Shown here: positions 8,714-16,957 of the stretch, one piece after another
How the letters are laid out: each line of letters starts with the position of its first letter
Position numbering within the stretch: the stretch's first letter is position 1
NCBI GenBank assembly: GCA_965261645.1
Contig: CBDHDJ010000004.1
Coordinates: 1,364,001 to 1,428,000, forward strand
DNA from: CBDHDJ01 sp965261645
Lineage (GTDB): Bacteria; Pseudomonadota; Alphaproteobacteria; SHVV01
Reading direction: 5' to 3'
DNA length: 64,000 nucleotides
The notes under the pieces: model-generated
What the model was told of the DNA's origin: nothing
Databases searched by the model: none
Seen by the model: only the letters and a program-made list of their open reading frames with translations
Position numbers and translations under genes: made by a program

Positions 8714-9591
8714 CCGGCATGATCGAGTGCCGCTATTACGGGCGCGACTTCACCGCAGACGAGATGGCGCTGCTGCGCGCCCTGATCGCCGCCGATCCGC
8801 AGCCCACCCGCGCCGCCTTGTCGAGAGAGTTCTGCCGCCGCATCGGCTGGTTCAAGCCCGACGGCGGGCTCAAGGACATGATGGCCAGGGTCGCCATGCT
8901 CGCCATGCACCGCGACGGCGTGATCGCCCTGCCGCTGCCGAAGGGGCGGCAGTACCGGCCGAAGCCGATCGCCTTCGGACCCGACACCGAGCCGCCGCTG
9001 TTCCCGCCCCCGACAACCCTCGACGAGGTCCGCCCGCTGGAGATGCGCACCGTCGTGCGCGGCACCCGCGAGGGAAGGCTGTGGAACGAGTTCGTCGCCC
9101 GCTACCACTATCTCGGCTACAGGACCCTGGTCGGCGCCCAGATGCGCTACGCCGTCCACGACCGCAACGGCTGGCCCATCGCCATGCTCGGCTTCTCCAC
9201 CGCCGCCTGGAAGCTCGCCCCGCGCGACAACTTCATCGGATGGACGCCGCAACTGCGCGAGAAGAACCTCCCTCTCGTGGTCGACAACCCGAGGTTCCTG
9301 ATCCCGCCCTGGATCAGGATCCCCAACCTGGGTTCGCACATCCTCGCCCTCATCCGCCGGCGCCTGCCCGACGACTGGACCGAGCGCTACAACACCACGC
9401 CCGTGCTCATCGAGACTTTCGTAGAGACCCCGCGATATACCGGCGCGGTCTACAGGGCATCGGGCTGGATCCATGTCGGCGCCACCCAGGGGCGCGGGCG
9501 CTACGACCGGGACAGGCAGTACGACAAGCCGAAAAGGGATGTCTGGCTCCGGCCCCTGCGACGAGACTGGAACCGCACGCTCAATCGTTAA
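8710..9591 (+). CDS. DruA-like (DUF4338) protein carried by the IS66 element
   Basis: This encodes 293 residues of the DUF4338 family, whose named member is DruA of the Druantia anti-phage system. Family-like segments include EFCRRIGW, LWNEFVARYHYLGY, the region around VGAQMRYAV, GFSTAAWKLAPRDNFIGW, NPRFLIPPWI and LASHIL-like (LGSHILALIRRRLPDDW), then ETFVETPRYTGAVYRASGW. The ATG overlaps the transposase stop as ATGA, implying translational coupling, and the gene lies inside the terminal repeats. The other Druantia genes (DruB-E) are absent. A role in transposition or element maintenance is as likely as defence. That choice is inference; the family assignment is by sequence pattern. Confidence 0.8.
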   Translation: MTGMIECRYYGRDFTADEMALLRALIAADPQPTRAALSREFCRRIGWFKPDGGLKDMMARVAMLAMHRDGVIALPLPKGRQYRPKPIAFGPDTEPPLFPPPTTLDEVRPLEMRTVVRGTREGRLWNEFVARYHYLGYRTLVGAQMRYAVHDRNGWPIAMLGFSTAAWKLAPRDNFIGWTPQLREKNLPLVVDNPRFLIPPWIRIPNLGSHILALIRRRLPDDWTERYNTTPVLIETFVETPRYTGAVYRASGWIHVGATQGRGRYDRDRQYDKPKRDVWLRPLRRDWNRTLNR

Positions 9592-9650
9592 AATTCGCCG
9601 GGCCATATTGAAACGCCCGCGCTGATTCCACGGCCTGAACGAACGCTTAC

Positions 9651-10116
9651 CAGCAATTCGAGGAAATCGGAAGATGTCGAAGCCTGACGCGACATGTCGC
9701 GTCAGGATATAGATTGAATCTGGTGACTATTCGATTACGGATTGAGACTAAGGTAAAGAAAATGCAATGATCACAGTAGGTTAGATCATCAAGCTGCATA
9801 AGATTGACGGATGTCGTGAATGTGTACGTCGTGCAGTCCGGCCTGGACGAGGATGCTCTGCCAGACTGTCGGCCATGTGCGCGCCCGGCGATGACGGTGC
9901 CGGCGTCAGTGTTCGCGGGGCTGCTCGCCCCGTCGCGATAGCCGTTTGCGCTGGCATTGAGCGTGGCGGACAGCGTGCCGGCTGCGCAGCAGAGAAGGTG
10001 TTGCGAAACGCGGGCGGGGTGGACGGTGCAACGATATCCGGTAGGCCGGACGGAAAGGTTGACAGCAGGCCTGTTGCCAACGATATTGATGCCAACCATG
10101 TCGTTGGAAGGTAAGC
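9651..10116. other. Intergenic region before the NTPase operon, with a 24-bp perfect palindrome
   Basis: No convincing gene is visible. The first 8 bases are the right target duplication of the IS66 element. At 9683-9706 lies a perfect 12+12-bp palindrome (half-site CCTGACGCGACA) with no adjacent T-run, so it is more like an operator or cruciform than a terminator. The stretch 9707-9800 is AT-richer than its surroundings and could hold the promoter of the operon starting at 10117, but I see no clear -35/-10 pair. Confidence 0.5.
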
Positions 10117-11373
10117 ATGATCCGAAAAGGCGGGAGCAACTGGGTCGACGGAGAGAACTTCTTCGACCGGGAGACGGAGCTGGAAGCGCTGGAAGAGCGG
10201 GTGCGGGAAGGAACCCACACCATGCTGACCGCACAGCGGCGGATGGGCAAAACGAGCCTGGTGCGGGAGCTGCAGCGCCGTCTTGCCGAAACGGGAGACT
10301 TCGAGATCGTCTTCGTCGATCTGGAGGCGGCCACCGATCCGGCCGATGCGATTGCCGAAATCGGGGTTCAGGCGAAGACCGTGCGTGCTGCGTGGGATCG
10401 GATCATGACCGGCTTTGCGAATCTGATGAGGAGCGCCGGCGACCGGATCGAGGAACTGTCGGTTGCGGATCTGAAGGTGAAGCTGCGCGCCGGGATCGAT
10501 GCGGGGAATTGGCCGCAAAGAGGGGACGCGATCTTTGCCGCCCTGGCGGAGAGCGGCCGACCGGTCGTGCTCGCGATCGACGAGTTGCCGATACTCGTAA
10601 ACCGGGTGCTGAAGGACGAGGCGGGGCGTATGACGCCGGAGGGGAAGCGGGAAGCGGACGCGTTCCTGAGCTGGCTGCGCAAAGTGGGGCAATCGCATCG
10701 AGACAGGCTCACGCTGATCCTGTCCGGCAGCGTGAGCCTCGAGCCGCTGCTTGAGGAGGCCGGGCTCAGCGCCCAGGCCAACATCTTCTCTCCCTACGAC
10801 CTGAAACCGTGGAGCGAGGAAACGGCCATTTGCTGCCTGGAGGCGCTTGCCGGGTCCTATGGGGTCGGTCTTGGGCGGGAGGCCAGCCGGGACATGTGCC
10901 GCAGGCTGCGTTGCTGCATCCCGCACCATGTCCAGATGTTCTTCGACAGGATGCACGATCATCTGCGGCGCGCCGGCCGGAGAGACGCCTCGCTGGATGA
11001 TGTCGAGTGGGTCTATGTGCGGGAGATGCAGGGCGTCCGGGGGCAGGTCGACCTGCAGCATTACGAGGGCCGGCTGGAGACGGTTCTCGGGCGAGCGGGG
11101 TACACGGTTGCGCTGGAGATCCTGACGGCAACGGCGGTCGACGGCGATATCGCCGCTGAAATCGTCGACCGGTACCGCAGCTGGTTCTCGACGCGAGACG
11201 CGCAGGACGGAGACGGGGTTCCCGCGGTCGACCATGTGCTGCACGTGCTGCAGCACGACGGCTACCTGGAACCCAAGGACGGCGGTTACCGGTTCGTTTC
11301 CGGGCTCCTGGAGGACTGGTGGCGCGGGCGCTACGGGCAGCGGTTCGTGCCCGTGTTCGACCGGCAGCGCTGA
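10117..11373 (+). CDS. P-loop ATPase of the MNS/archaeal-ATPase type, first gene of an NTPase pair
   Basis: This 418-residue cytoplasmic NTPase has Walker A in the form QRRMGKTS (Lys45), typical of the archaeal-ATPase/MNS branch of STAND NTPases, and Walker B VVLAIDELP (Asp155-Glu156). A sensor-like Ser follows in LILSGSVSL. The C-terminal third contains a probable winged-helix region (VDHVLHVLQHDGYLEP) and the family-typical tail FVSGLLEDWWRGRYG. The start ATG 10117 is preceded by GGAAGG. Only 17 bp separate its stop from the start of the large TPR NTPase, so the two are almost certainly one operon. The substrate or trigger is unknown. In this mobile-element setting a defence or regulatory role is plausible but unproven. 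Confidence 0.8.
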   Translation: MIRKGGSNWVDGENFFDRETELEALEERVREGTHTMLTAQRRMGKTSLVRELQRRLAETGDFEIVFVDLEAATDPADAIAEIGVQAKTVRAAWDRIMTGFANLMRSAGDRIEELSVADLKVKLRAGIDAGNWPQRGDAIFAALAESGRPVVLAIDELPILVNRVLKDEAGRMTPEGKREADAFLSWLRKVGQSHRDRLTLILSGSVSLEPLLEEAGLSAQANIFSPYDLKPWSEETAICCLEALAGSYGVGLGREASRDMCRRLRCCIPHHVQMFFDRMHDHLRRAGRRDASLDDVEWVYVREMQGVRGQVDLQHYEGRLETVLGRAGYTVALEILTATAVDGDIAAEIVDRYRSWFSTRDAQDGDGVPAVDHVLHVLQHDGYLEPKDGGYRFVSGLLEDWWRGRYGQRFVPVFDRQR

Positions 11374-11390
11374 AAACAGGAGTCGGGCCG

Positions 11391-14300
11391 ATGGCTGTGA
11401 CCGCCAGGAAATACAATCCGGGATTTCTCTCGATCGACGAACTGGTCGCGATCTTCTGCGTTCGGACGGCGGAATACGAATCCCTGATCGAGGCGCTGCG
11501 CGAATGCTCTGGTAGTGCCAACACACATCAGATCGTGATCGGGCCGCGCGGCAGTGGAAAAACGAGCCTCCTGCTGCGGGTCGCGGCGGAGGTGCTGCGC
11601 GATGCCGATCTTTCGGCGCGCTTCTTCCCGATCGTCTTCGCGGAGGAAAGCTACGAGGTCTCCACCGCCGGCGAGTTCTGGCTCGAATGCGTATCCCGGC
11701 TGGCCGACCAGGCGCCGCGCCGGGATGGAGATGTCGACTTACACCGCACCTACGAGGAGCTGCGCACCGTCCATGACGACCGGACGCTGGAAGATCGGTG
11801 CCTCGGGGTGCTGCAGGACTTTGCCGACCGGGAAAAGAAGCGCCTCGTGCTGATTGTCGAGAACCTGAACATGATGTTCAGGGACATGGGCGACGACGAT
11901 GCTGGTTGGCGACTGAGGAAGGCCCTGCAGACCGAACCGCGGATCGTTCTGCTGGCGAGCGCGACCAGCAGTTTCGACCAGATGAATGACCCGAAGGAGG
12001 CACTCTACGAGCTCTTCCGGGTAATCCGGTTGCATCCGCTCGACACGGAAGGCTGCGCGACCTTGTGGCAGACCGTGTCGGGGCAGGCGCGGACGCTGCA
12101 GACGATCCAGGCGTTGCGGATTCTCACAGGCGGCAGCCCGCGGCTGCTGACCATCGTGGCCCGGTTCGGCGCGAATCTGTCGTTCCGCGAGCTGATGGCG
12201 GATCTCCTCGATCTGGTCGACGACCATACCGAGTATTTCAAGAGCCACCTCGATGCGCTCCCGGCGCAGGAGCGAAAGGTATACGTTGCCCTTGCCGATC
12301 TCTGGAAACCGGCGAACGCGCGCGAGATCGCGGACCGGGCCAGGCTCGGGACCAGCAAATGCAGTGCCCAGCTTGCCCGTCTGGTCGACAAGGGCGCTGT
12401 GGAAGTGACCGGCGGCAGCGCGCGGCGCAAGCTCTATTACCTGACCGAGCGGCTCTACAATATCTACTACCTGATGCGCCGCGCGCGCGGACCCGCGCCG
12501 CTGATCGATGCGCTGATCCGTTTCATGGAGGCCTACTATTCCACAGACGAGTTGAGGGAGTTGGGAGCCCGCATGGCGCGGGAAGCGCTGGGGTTCGACG
12601 GCGGTGCGTTGGCGATCTACCGGATGGCATTCGAGCGTCTTGTCGGACTGCCATCCCTCGAAGCGCATCGCGAGGAGCTGCTGTCGCTTGCGTCGCCTGC
12701 CTTTGCGTATGCGCCGAGTGAGTTTTCTGCGGTATCCCCGGTGCCTTCGGCCGCGAGGGAGCTCTTGGGGAAAGCGCTGGCACTCGCGGAAAGAGGTCGG
12801 TTGCACGATGCCGTGGCGGCCTGGGACGAAGTTACCCGGAGGTTCGGGGCAAGCGATGCGCCGGGGGATCGTGAGCAGGTGTCGCTGGCGCTCGTCAACA
12901 AGGGAAAAGCGTTGGGCGGGCTGGGAAGAGTGGAAGAAGCGCTGGCCGTGCTGGACGACGTGGTGCGGCGATTCGGGGTGGACAACGGGGAAAGCCATCC
13001 CCTGGCTGTGGCGACGGCGCTCGCCGGCAAGGGCGGAATGCTGAGCAGCTTGGACCGCCACACGGAAGCGCTGGCAGCCTGGAACGAGGTCGCGCGACGC
13101 TTCGGCAAGAGTCGGGTGCCGACGCTCGAGGCGCTGGTGGCCAACGCGCTGGTCGGGACGGCAGTCGCGCTGAATACGTTGAACCGGCACGGGGAAGCCC
13201 TTGAGGCCTGCGATGAAGTGCTGGAACGCTTCGGCAAGAGCGGCTCGCCGGCGCTTGATGGTGAATTGGCGTCAGCCATGGTCGGACGGGGCCACGCGCT
13301 CATCGCGCTGAACCGCGGCGACGAGGCGATCAACGCCTGGGGCGCCGTGGTGGAGCGTTTCGGGAGGAGCGACTCTCTTAGAATCGTCGAACAGGTGGCC
13401 TCGGCGCTTGCGAACCTCGGCACGGCGCTCTTCCAGTTGGGCCGGTTGGAGGAGGCGCTGACCGCGTTCGACGGGGTTGTGCAGAGCTACACGGGAAGCG
13501 ATGCGCCGATCCTTCAGGAAGTGATAGCGCGCTGTTACGTCAACAGAGGCAATGTGCTGGCCGCGCTGAAGCGGGAAACGGAAGCGCTCTCGTCGTGGGA
13601 AGAAGCGATCAGGGGCTTCGAGGCGGGCGGTTCGCCGGAGGCGGCAGAACCGTATTGCAACGCGCTGATGAACAGGGCGGCGGCGCTGCACACCGCGGGA
13701 AGGTCCGAGGAAGCGCTGGAGCTGTTGGGCGACGTGGCGGAACGCTTCGAGGGGGACGACCGGCCCAGGGTCCTTGCCATGGTTGCGAATGCCCAGACGA
13801 ACCGGGGCGCCTTGCTGGAACAGTCGGGCCGTTACGAAGAGGCGCTCGCAGTCGGGCAGCAGGTCGAAGACCGCTTCGGGAACAGCGACATGCCGGAGTG
13901 GGTCGCGCTGGTCGCGAGGTCGTTCGTGCAGAGATGTGCCAGCCTGTTCGACTTGAAGCGGACGGAAGAGGCGCTCGCAACATGCGACCGGGCGGTGGAT
14001 CGCTTCGGGGAAAGCGTCGTGCCTGCAGTTGTCGATGCAGTTGCAGGAATTCTCTTCAACAAGGGCATCGTGCTCGTTACTGCGCAGAGGAACGAGGAGG
14101 CGGTGGCGGTCTGGGACGATATCGAACGGCGTTTCGGAAACAGCGAGGAGCCGGAAATTTTGAAGCAGGTCGCCTCGGCACTCGTCAGCAAGGGCACGAC
14201 GCTTGCCCGTATGGACCGGCAGGAGGACGCGATCGAAGTATGGAGCGACGTCGTGCGTCGGTTCGGGGAGGGCGACGCATCCCTGTATCACGAGGAGATC

Positions 14301-15023
14301 GCGACGGCTGTCCTCAACAGGGTGCTGGTGCTGGACCTGTTAGACAGGCCGGAAGAAGCGCTCGAGGCCTGCGATGAGGTGCTCCGGCGGTTTGGAAGCA
14401 GCGAGGAGCCCTACGCTCTTGGGGCAGTCGCACAGACTCTCGTCAATAAGGGCGCCTTGCTGGTCGCTCTGGACCGGACCGAGGAGGGATTCGCGGCGTG
14501 GGACGACGCCGTCCGGCGCTTCGAGGCGAGCGATCTGCCGGCGCTACGCTACGCGGCGGAGTCGGCGCTGTGCGGGCGGGCAGAGCACGAATTGACCGAA
14601 GGCCGGACAAGGGAGGCCGTCGCGTTTCTCGACCGTGCGCTGCTGCAGGGGCGGGCGGGAATTCCGGATGGCAGGCTGCAGAGCCATTTGATCCGGGCCC
14701 GGGCGCATCTGGCGGAAGGGGATGGTGAAGCAGGCGCCGGGGATGTCGAGACGGCTTTGTCGATCCTCCCCGAACTGAACATGTTGCCGAGGGACGTGCT
14801 GGTGGCCCTGGCCGATCTCTCGGCGGTCGTTGGGCCGGAGAGGATGTGCGATCTGATCAAGTCGTCGCCCGCCGGTGATCTCCTGCTTCCGCTGAGAACG
14901 GCGCTGGAGCGGGAACTCGGGTTGGAGCCGAGGGTGGCCAAGGAGGTCGAAGAGATCGCCGAAGACATACGCCGGGAGTTGCTCGCCGGGCCTAACGGCA
15001 GGGCCGAGCGACGGACGGCTTGA
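11391..15023 (+). CDS. Large STAND-like NTPase with winged helix and 14 TPR units
   Basis: This encodes 1210 residues. Residues about 45-270 form a P-loop NTPase: Walker A GPRGSGKTS (51-59), a degenerate Walker B LVLIVENLN (Glu157 in place of the usual Asp), and a sensor segment IVLLASATSSF. A winged helix lies at about 289-365 (REIADRARLGTSKCSAQLARLV). From about residue 450 to 1085 there are 14 tandem units of roughly 46-47 residues, each with a GR.EEAL..WDEV.RRFG core, i.e. TPR-type helical pairs. A non-repetitive C-terminal tail follows. The layout NTPase-wHTH-repeats matches STAND signal sensors, in which the repeats detect a ligand. ATG 11391 is chosen over an upstream in-frame start because AGGAG lies 8 nt before it. 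Confidence 0.85.
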   Translation: MAVTARKYNPGFLSIDELVAIFCVRTAEYESLIEALRECSGSANTHQIVIGPRGSGKTSLLLRVAAEVLRDADLSARFFPIVFAEESYEVSTAGEFWLECVSRLADQAPRRDGDVDLHRTYEELRTVHDDRTLEDRCLGVLQDFADREKKRLVLIVENLNMMFRDMGDDDAGWRLRKALQTEPRIVLLASATSSFDQMNDPKEALYELFRVIRLHPLDTEGCATLWQTVSGQARTLQTIQALRILTGGSPRLLTIVARFGANLSFRELMADLLDLVDDHTEYFKSHLDALPAQERKVYVALADLWKPANAREIADRARLGTSKCSAQLARLVDKGAVEVTGGSARRKLYYLTERLYNIYYLMRRARGPAPLIDALIRFMEAYYSTDELRELGARMAREALGFDGGALAIYRMAFERLVGLPSLEAHREELLSLASPAFAYAPSEFSAVSPVPSAARELLGKALALAERGRLHDAVAAWDEVTRRFGASDAPGDREQVSLALVNKGKALGGLGRVEEALAVLDDVVRRFGVDNGESHPLAVATALAGKGGMLSSLDRHTEALAAWNEVARRFGKSRVPTLEALVANALVGTAVALNTLNRHGEALEACDEVLERFGKSGSPALDGELASAMVGRGHALIALNRGDEAINAWGAVVERFGRSDSLRIVEQVASALANLGTALFQLGRLEEALTAFDGVVQSYTGSDAPILQEVIARCYVNRGNVLAALKRETEALSSWEEAIRGFEAGGSPEAAEPYCNALMNRAAALHTAGRSEEALELLGDVAERFEGDDRPRVLAMVANAQTNRGALLEQSGRYEEALAVGQQVEDRFGNSDMPEWVALVARSFVQRCASLFDLKRTEEALATCDRAVDRFGESVVPAVVDAVAGILFNKGIVLVTAQRNEEAVAVWDDIERRFGNSEEPEILKQVASALVSKGTTLARMDRQEDAIEVWSDVVRRFGEGDASLYHEEIATAVLNRVLVLDLLDRPEEALEACDEVLRRFGSSEEPYALGAVAQTLVNKGALLVALDRTEEGFAAWDDAVRRFEASDLPALRYAAESALCGRAEHELTEGRTREAVAFLDRALLQGRAGIPDGRLQSHLIRARAHLAEGDGEAGAGDVETALSILPELNMLPRDVLVALADLSAVVGPERMCDLIKSSPAGDLLLPLRTALERELGLEPRVAKEVEEIAEDIRRELLAGPNGRAERRTA

Positions 15024-15026
15024 TCG

Positions 15027-15261
15027 TTGCAGGCAGCGTCGCCTCGATATGCCCGACATGCCCGACGGTCCCTCGCCATTCGACCTCGCCGAACGGCGGA
15101 TGGACGGCAACGAGCCGGTTTGCGGGAAGGATGTGGGACAGCAAGATGGTCATTGCTTGGCTGTCCTTGCCAGCGCTGGAGTTGATCGACACGAAGGCGC
15201 GAGCCCGGATCATGTCCCGGCATTCCGAAGACACGCGAATGTCGACGAGGTCGCCGGCCAT
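15027..15261 (-). pseudogene. N-terminal fragment of a phage-type phosphoadenosine phosphosulfate reductase-like protein
   Basis: The minus strand reads MAGDLVDIRVSSECRDMIRA, then SINSSAGKDSQAMTILLSHI, LVAVHPPFGEVEW and HIEATLPA. The SxGKDSQ P-loop-like motif and the GEVEW.GT..HIEATLP pattern match PAPS-reductase-family proteins common in phages and islands. Only about 78 codons remain. The C-terminal part is cut off exactly where the 3' end of the TPR NTPase gene begins. Confidence 0.6.
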
Positions 15262-15386
15262 CGATGGGTTTCCCGGTTGGCGGTGCGGGCGCCACACTCC
15301 GGTCCCGGCGTCGCCCGGAGGACGCCAGCCGCCACCTCCGGGAGCATGCTGCTCGGAACGGGAAGATCGGGTCGTTCGATGCGAGG

Positions 15387-15869
15387 CTAGGCCGCCAGGC
15401 AATCGGCGTGATTTGTAAGGAATATCCGCCACGACTGCGATGGCGGCGATGGGTAACGGACCATGTATTTCGAGACGGCGGCCTGGGAGATGGAAAAGCC
15501 AAGCTTCAAAAGCTCGCCATGGATCCGAGGTGCGCCCCACCGTGTGTTCTCCCGCGACATCCGTCGGACCAGATAGCGGATCTCCCTCGACACCGGCGGT
15601 CGGCCCGGTTTTCCCCGCCGCGACTTCCATGTCCAGAAAAGCCTGAACCCCTTGCGGTGCCAACCGATGACGGTCTCGGGCCTGACAATTACCAGGGCGT
15701 GGCGCCAGCCAGGCCATAGGCAAGACAGGATGAGCCAGAAAACCCTATCCGCCTTCCGAAGCAATGGCCGGGGCCTTTTCCGTTTCAGGACAGCTACCTG
15801 CTGTCGCAGGGCAGGGATTTCTGTGTGGAGCGCCGCGCGGTCCGCGAAGATTTCGATGATCTTATGCAT
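15387..15869 (-). pseudogene. N-terminal half of an integrase-core transposase
   Basis: Reading leftwards from ATG 15869, the frame gives LRQQVAVLKRKRPRPLLRKA, DRVFWLILSCLWPGWR, ETVIGWHRKGFRLFWTWKSR, MSRENTRWGAPRIHGELLKL and SQSWRIFLTNHA. This is the conserved N-terminal half (HTH and linker) of the rve transposase family whose C-terminal half sits at 1240-1726. The catalytic domain is missing. The two pieces are 14 kb apart and in opposite orientation, so they may derive from one broken copy or from two. Confidence 0.75.
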
Positions 15870-15944
15870 GCCGGAAAGAGGATCCGGGGGTGATGCAAAA
15901 TTCCAAGGTTTCTGCGATGGATGGAATAAATGGGAGGGACAATC

Positions 15945-16292
15945 GGGATCGTTGGAGGCGGGACCGACACTCACATGGTTCTCCTCGATCTCGCTTCAGT
16001 CGGCATCCTCGGCCAGCAGGCTGAGAACGTGCTCGCCCGAGCCAGCATCACGTCAAACAAGAACCCGGTCCCGTTCGACCTGGGGAGCCCCTCGCAGTGG
16101 ACCGGACTGCGCCTCGGCGTTCCGGCCGCAACGACACGCGGCTTGGGTCCCGCCGACATGGAAGTGCTCGGCGATTGCATCGCCGATCTTCTCCACGCCG
16201 AGGCCCGCTCCGACTCCGGCCCCGCGCTTGCACGGGCCGAAGAGAGGATCGCAAGGCTTGCACATGGCGCTGACAACTGCGACCCGGCATAG
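15945..16292 (+). pseudogene. glyA: C-terminal fragment of serine hydroxymethyltransferase
   Basis: The frame contains GGGTDTHMVLLDLASVGI, ASITSNKNPVPFDLGSPSQW, TGLRLGVPAATTRG and LGDCIADLLHAE. These are diagnostic of the C-terminal domain of GlyA (the GGTDTH, NKN..PFD and GLRLGTPA.TTRG motifs). The PLP-binding lysine domain is absent, so the product cannot be active. The PFDLGSPSQW stretch departs from typical GlyA (PFD...P), suggesting a divergent paralogue. It abuts the transposase fragment on its left. Confidence 0.8.
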
Positions 16293-16957
16293 CGTTGGAG
16301 TGGCCCATGTCGGACGGGCGGCGGCTAGACTGCAGCGAACAGATTGCTTCCAGCTCCAGGGAGAAGTTTCCTTCTGCGTACCAACGCGGCCTCGCCCCTT
16401 GCGTTCCCGCTCTTTGGATCCGGTCTTGTCCCTGTTCATGTTTGTGGGAAGGGTGGACATGCGTGATGGTGGAAAGATGCGCCTGCGGGGCCTTCATTCC
16501 AGTCAGGCTGATGCCGGAGGGGTGGGTGCTCCGCGGTAGAGATGGGCCCTTACCCGGGTGGCGGAAACCTGCCCGACGGGCGCCGGTGTACCATTTTGGA
16601 TCCAATTGGTCCTCAATCATCCGGATCGGCGCGAAGATGGCCGTCATTCGAAGGCGAATTGCACGTCGAGCGGTGTCGAGCCACACTCAACGGGCTGGGA
16701 GGGTTCCATATGGGAAATCCCGGAAAGGCTTATCCCTCTGGCTCCGGTAGGATCAACGGGTGGTGGCCTCGATGCTACGCGCGCAGCGGCGCGACCCGGC
16801 TAAGGCCCAGGCAAAGTGCGCTTTCGCGACCAACTACCCGCTCGCCAACCGACAACTGCGTAGCCCCCTCATATTGCGTTGCCGGATGCAGAGGGATAAG
16901 CCTTATCCCGGATTAGGCTTCGTTTGAATATTCACAACGTGTAGGGCGGAAGGGGCG
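16293..16957. other. Gene-free stretch with a 16-bp inverted repeat
   Basis: No recognisable coding sequence is seen, although open frames exist by chance. Two copies of a 16-bp sequence (core AGGCTTATCCCTCTG) occur in inverted orientation at 16725-16740 and 16889-16904, enclosing about 150 bp. The right copy extends into GGATAAGCCTTATCC, itself nearly palindromic. This could be the end pair of a small decayed element or a regulatory structure upstream of the YWTD gene. Confidence 0.45.

Larger units (their letters stand above)
4062..9650 (+). mobile_element. IS66-family element with group II intron and DruA-like passenger gene
   Basis: The element is bounded by perfect 24-bp inverted repeats (4062-4085 and 9627-9650) that begin GTAAGCG, the usual IS66-family end. 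It is flanked by an exact 8-bp direct repeat CAGCAATT (4054-4061 and 9651-9658), the target-duplication length expected for IS66. It is 5589 bp long, about twice a typical IS66 element. The excess is explained by a long coiled-coil extension in the transposase, a 1916-bp group II intron and an extra gene. No TnpA/TnpB accessory genes are visible. The intact ends and target duplication suggest fairly recent movement. Confidence 0.93.

Noticed and set aside
7819..9591. A single 590-residue protein ending in the DruA-like domain
   Set aside because: Residues before 8710 are an out-of-frame reading of transposase exon 2; the DruA-like gene starts at the ATGA overlap.
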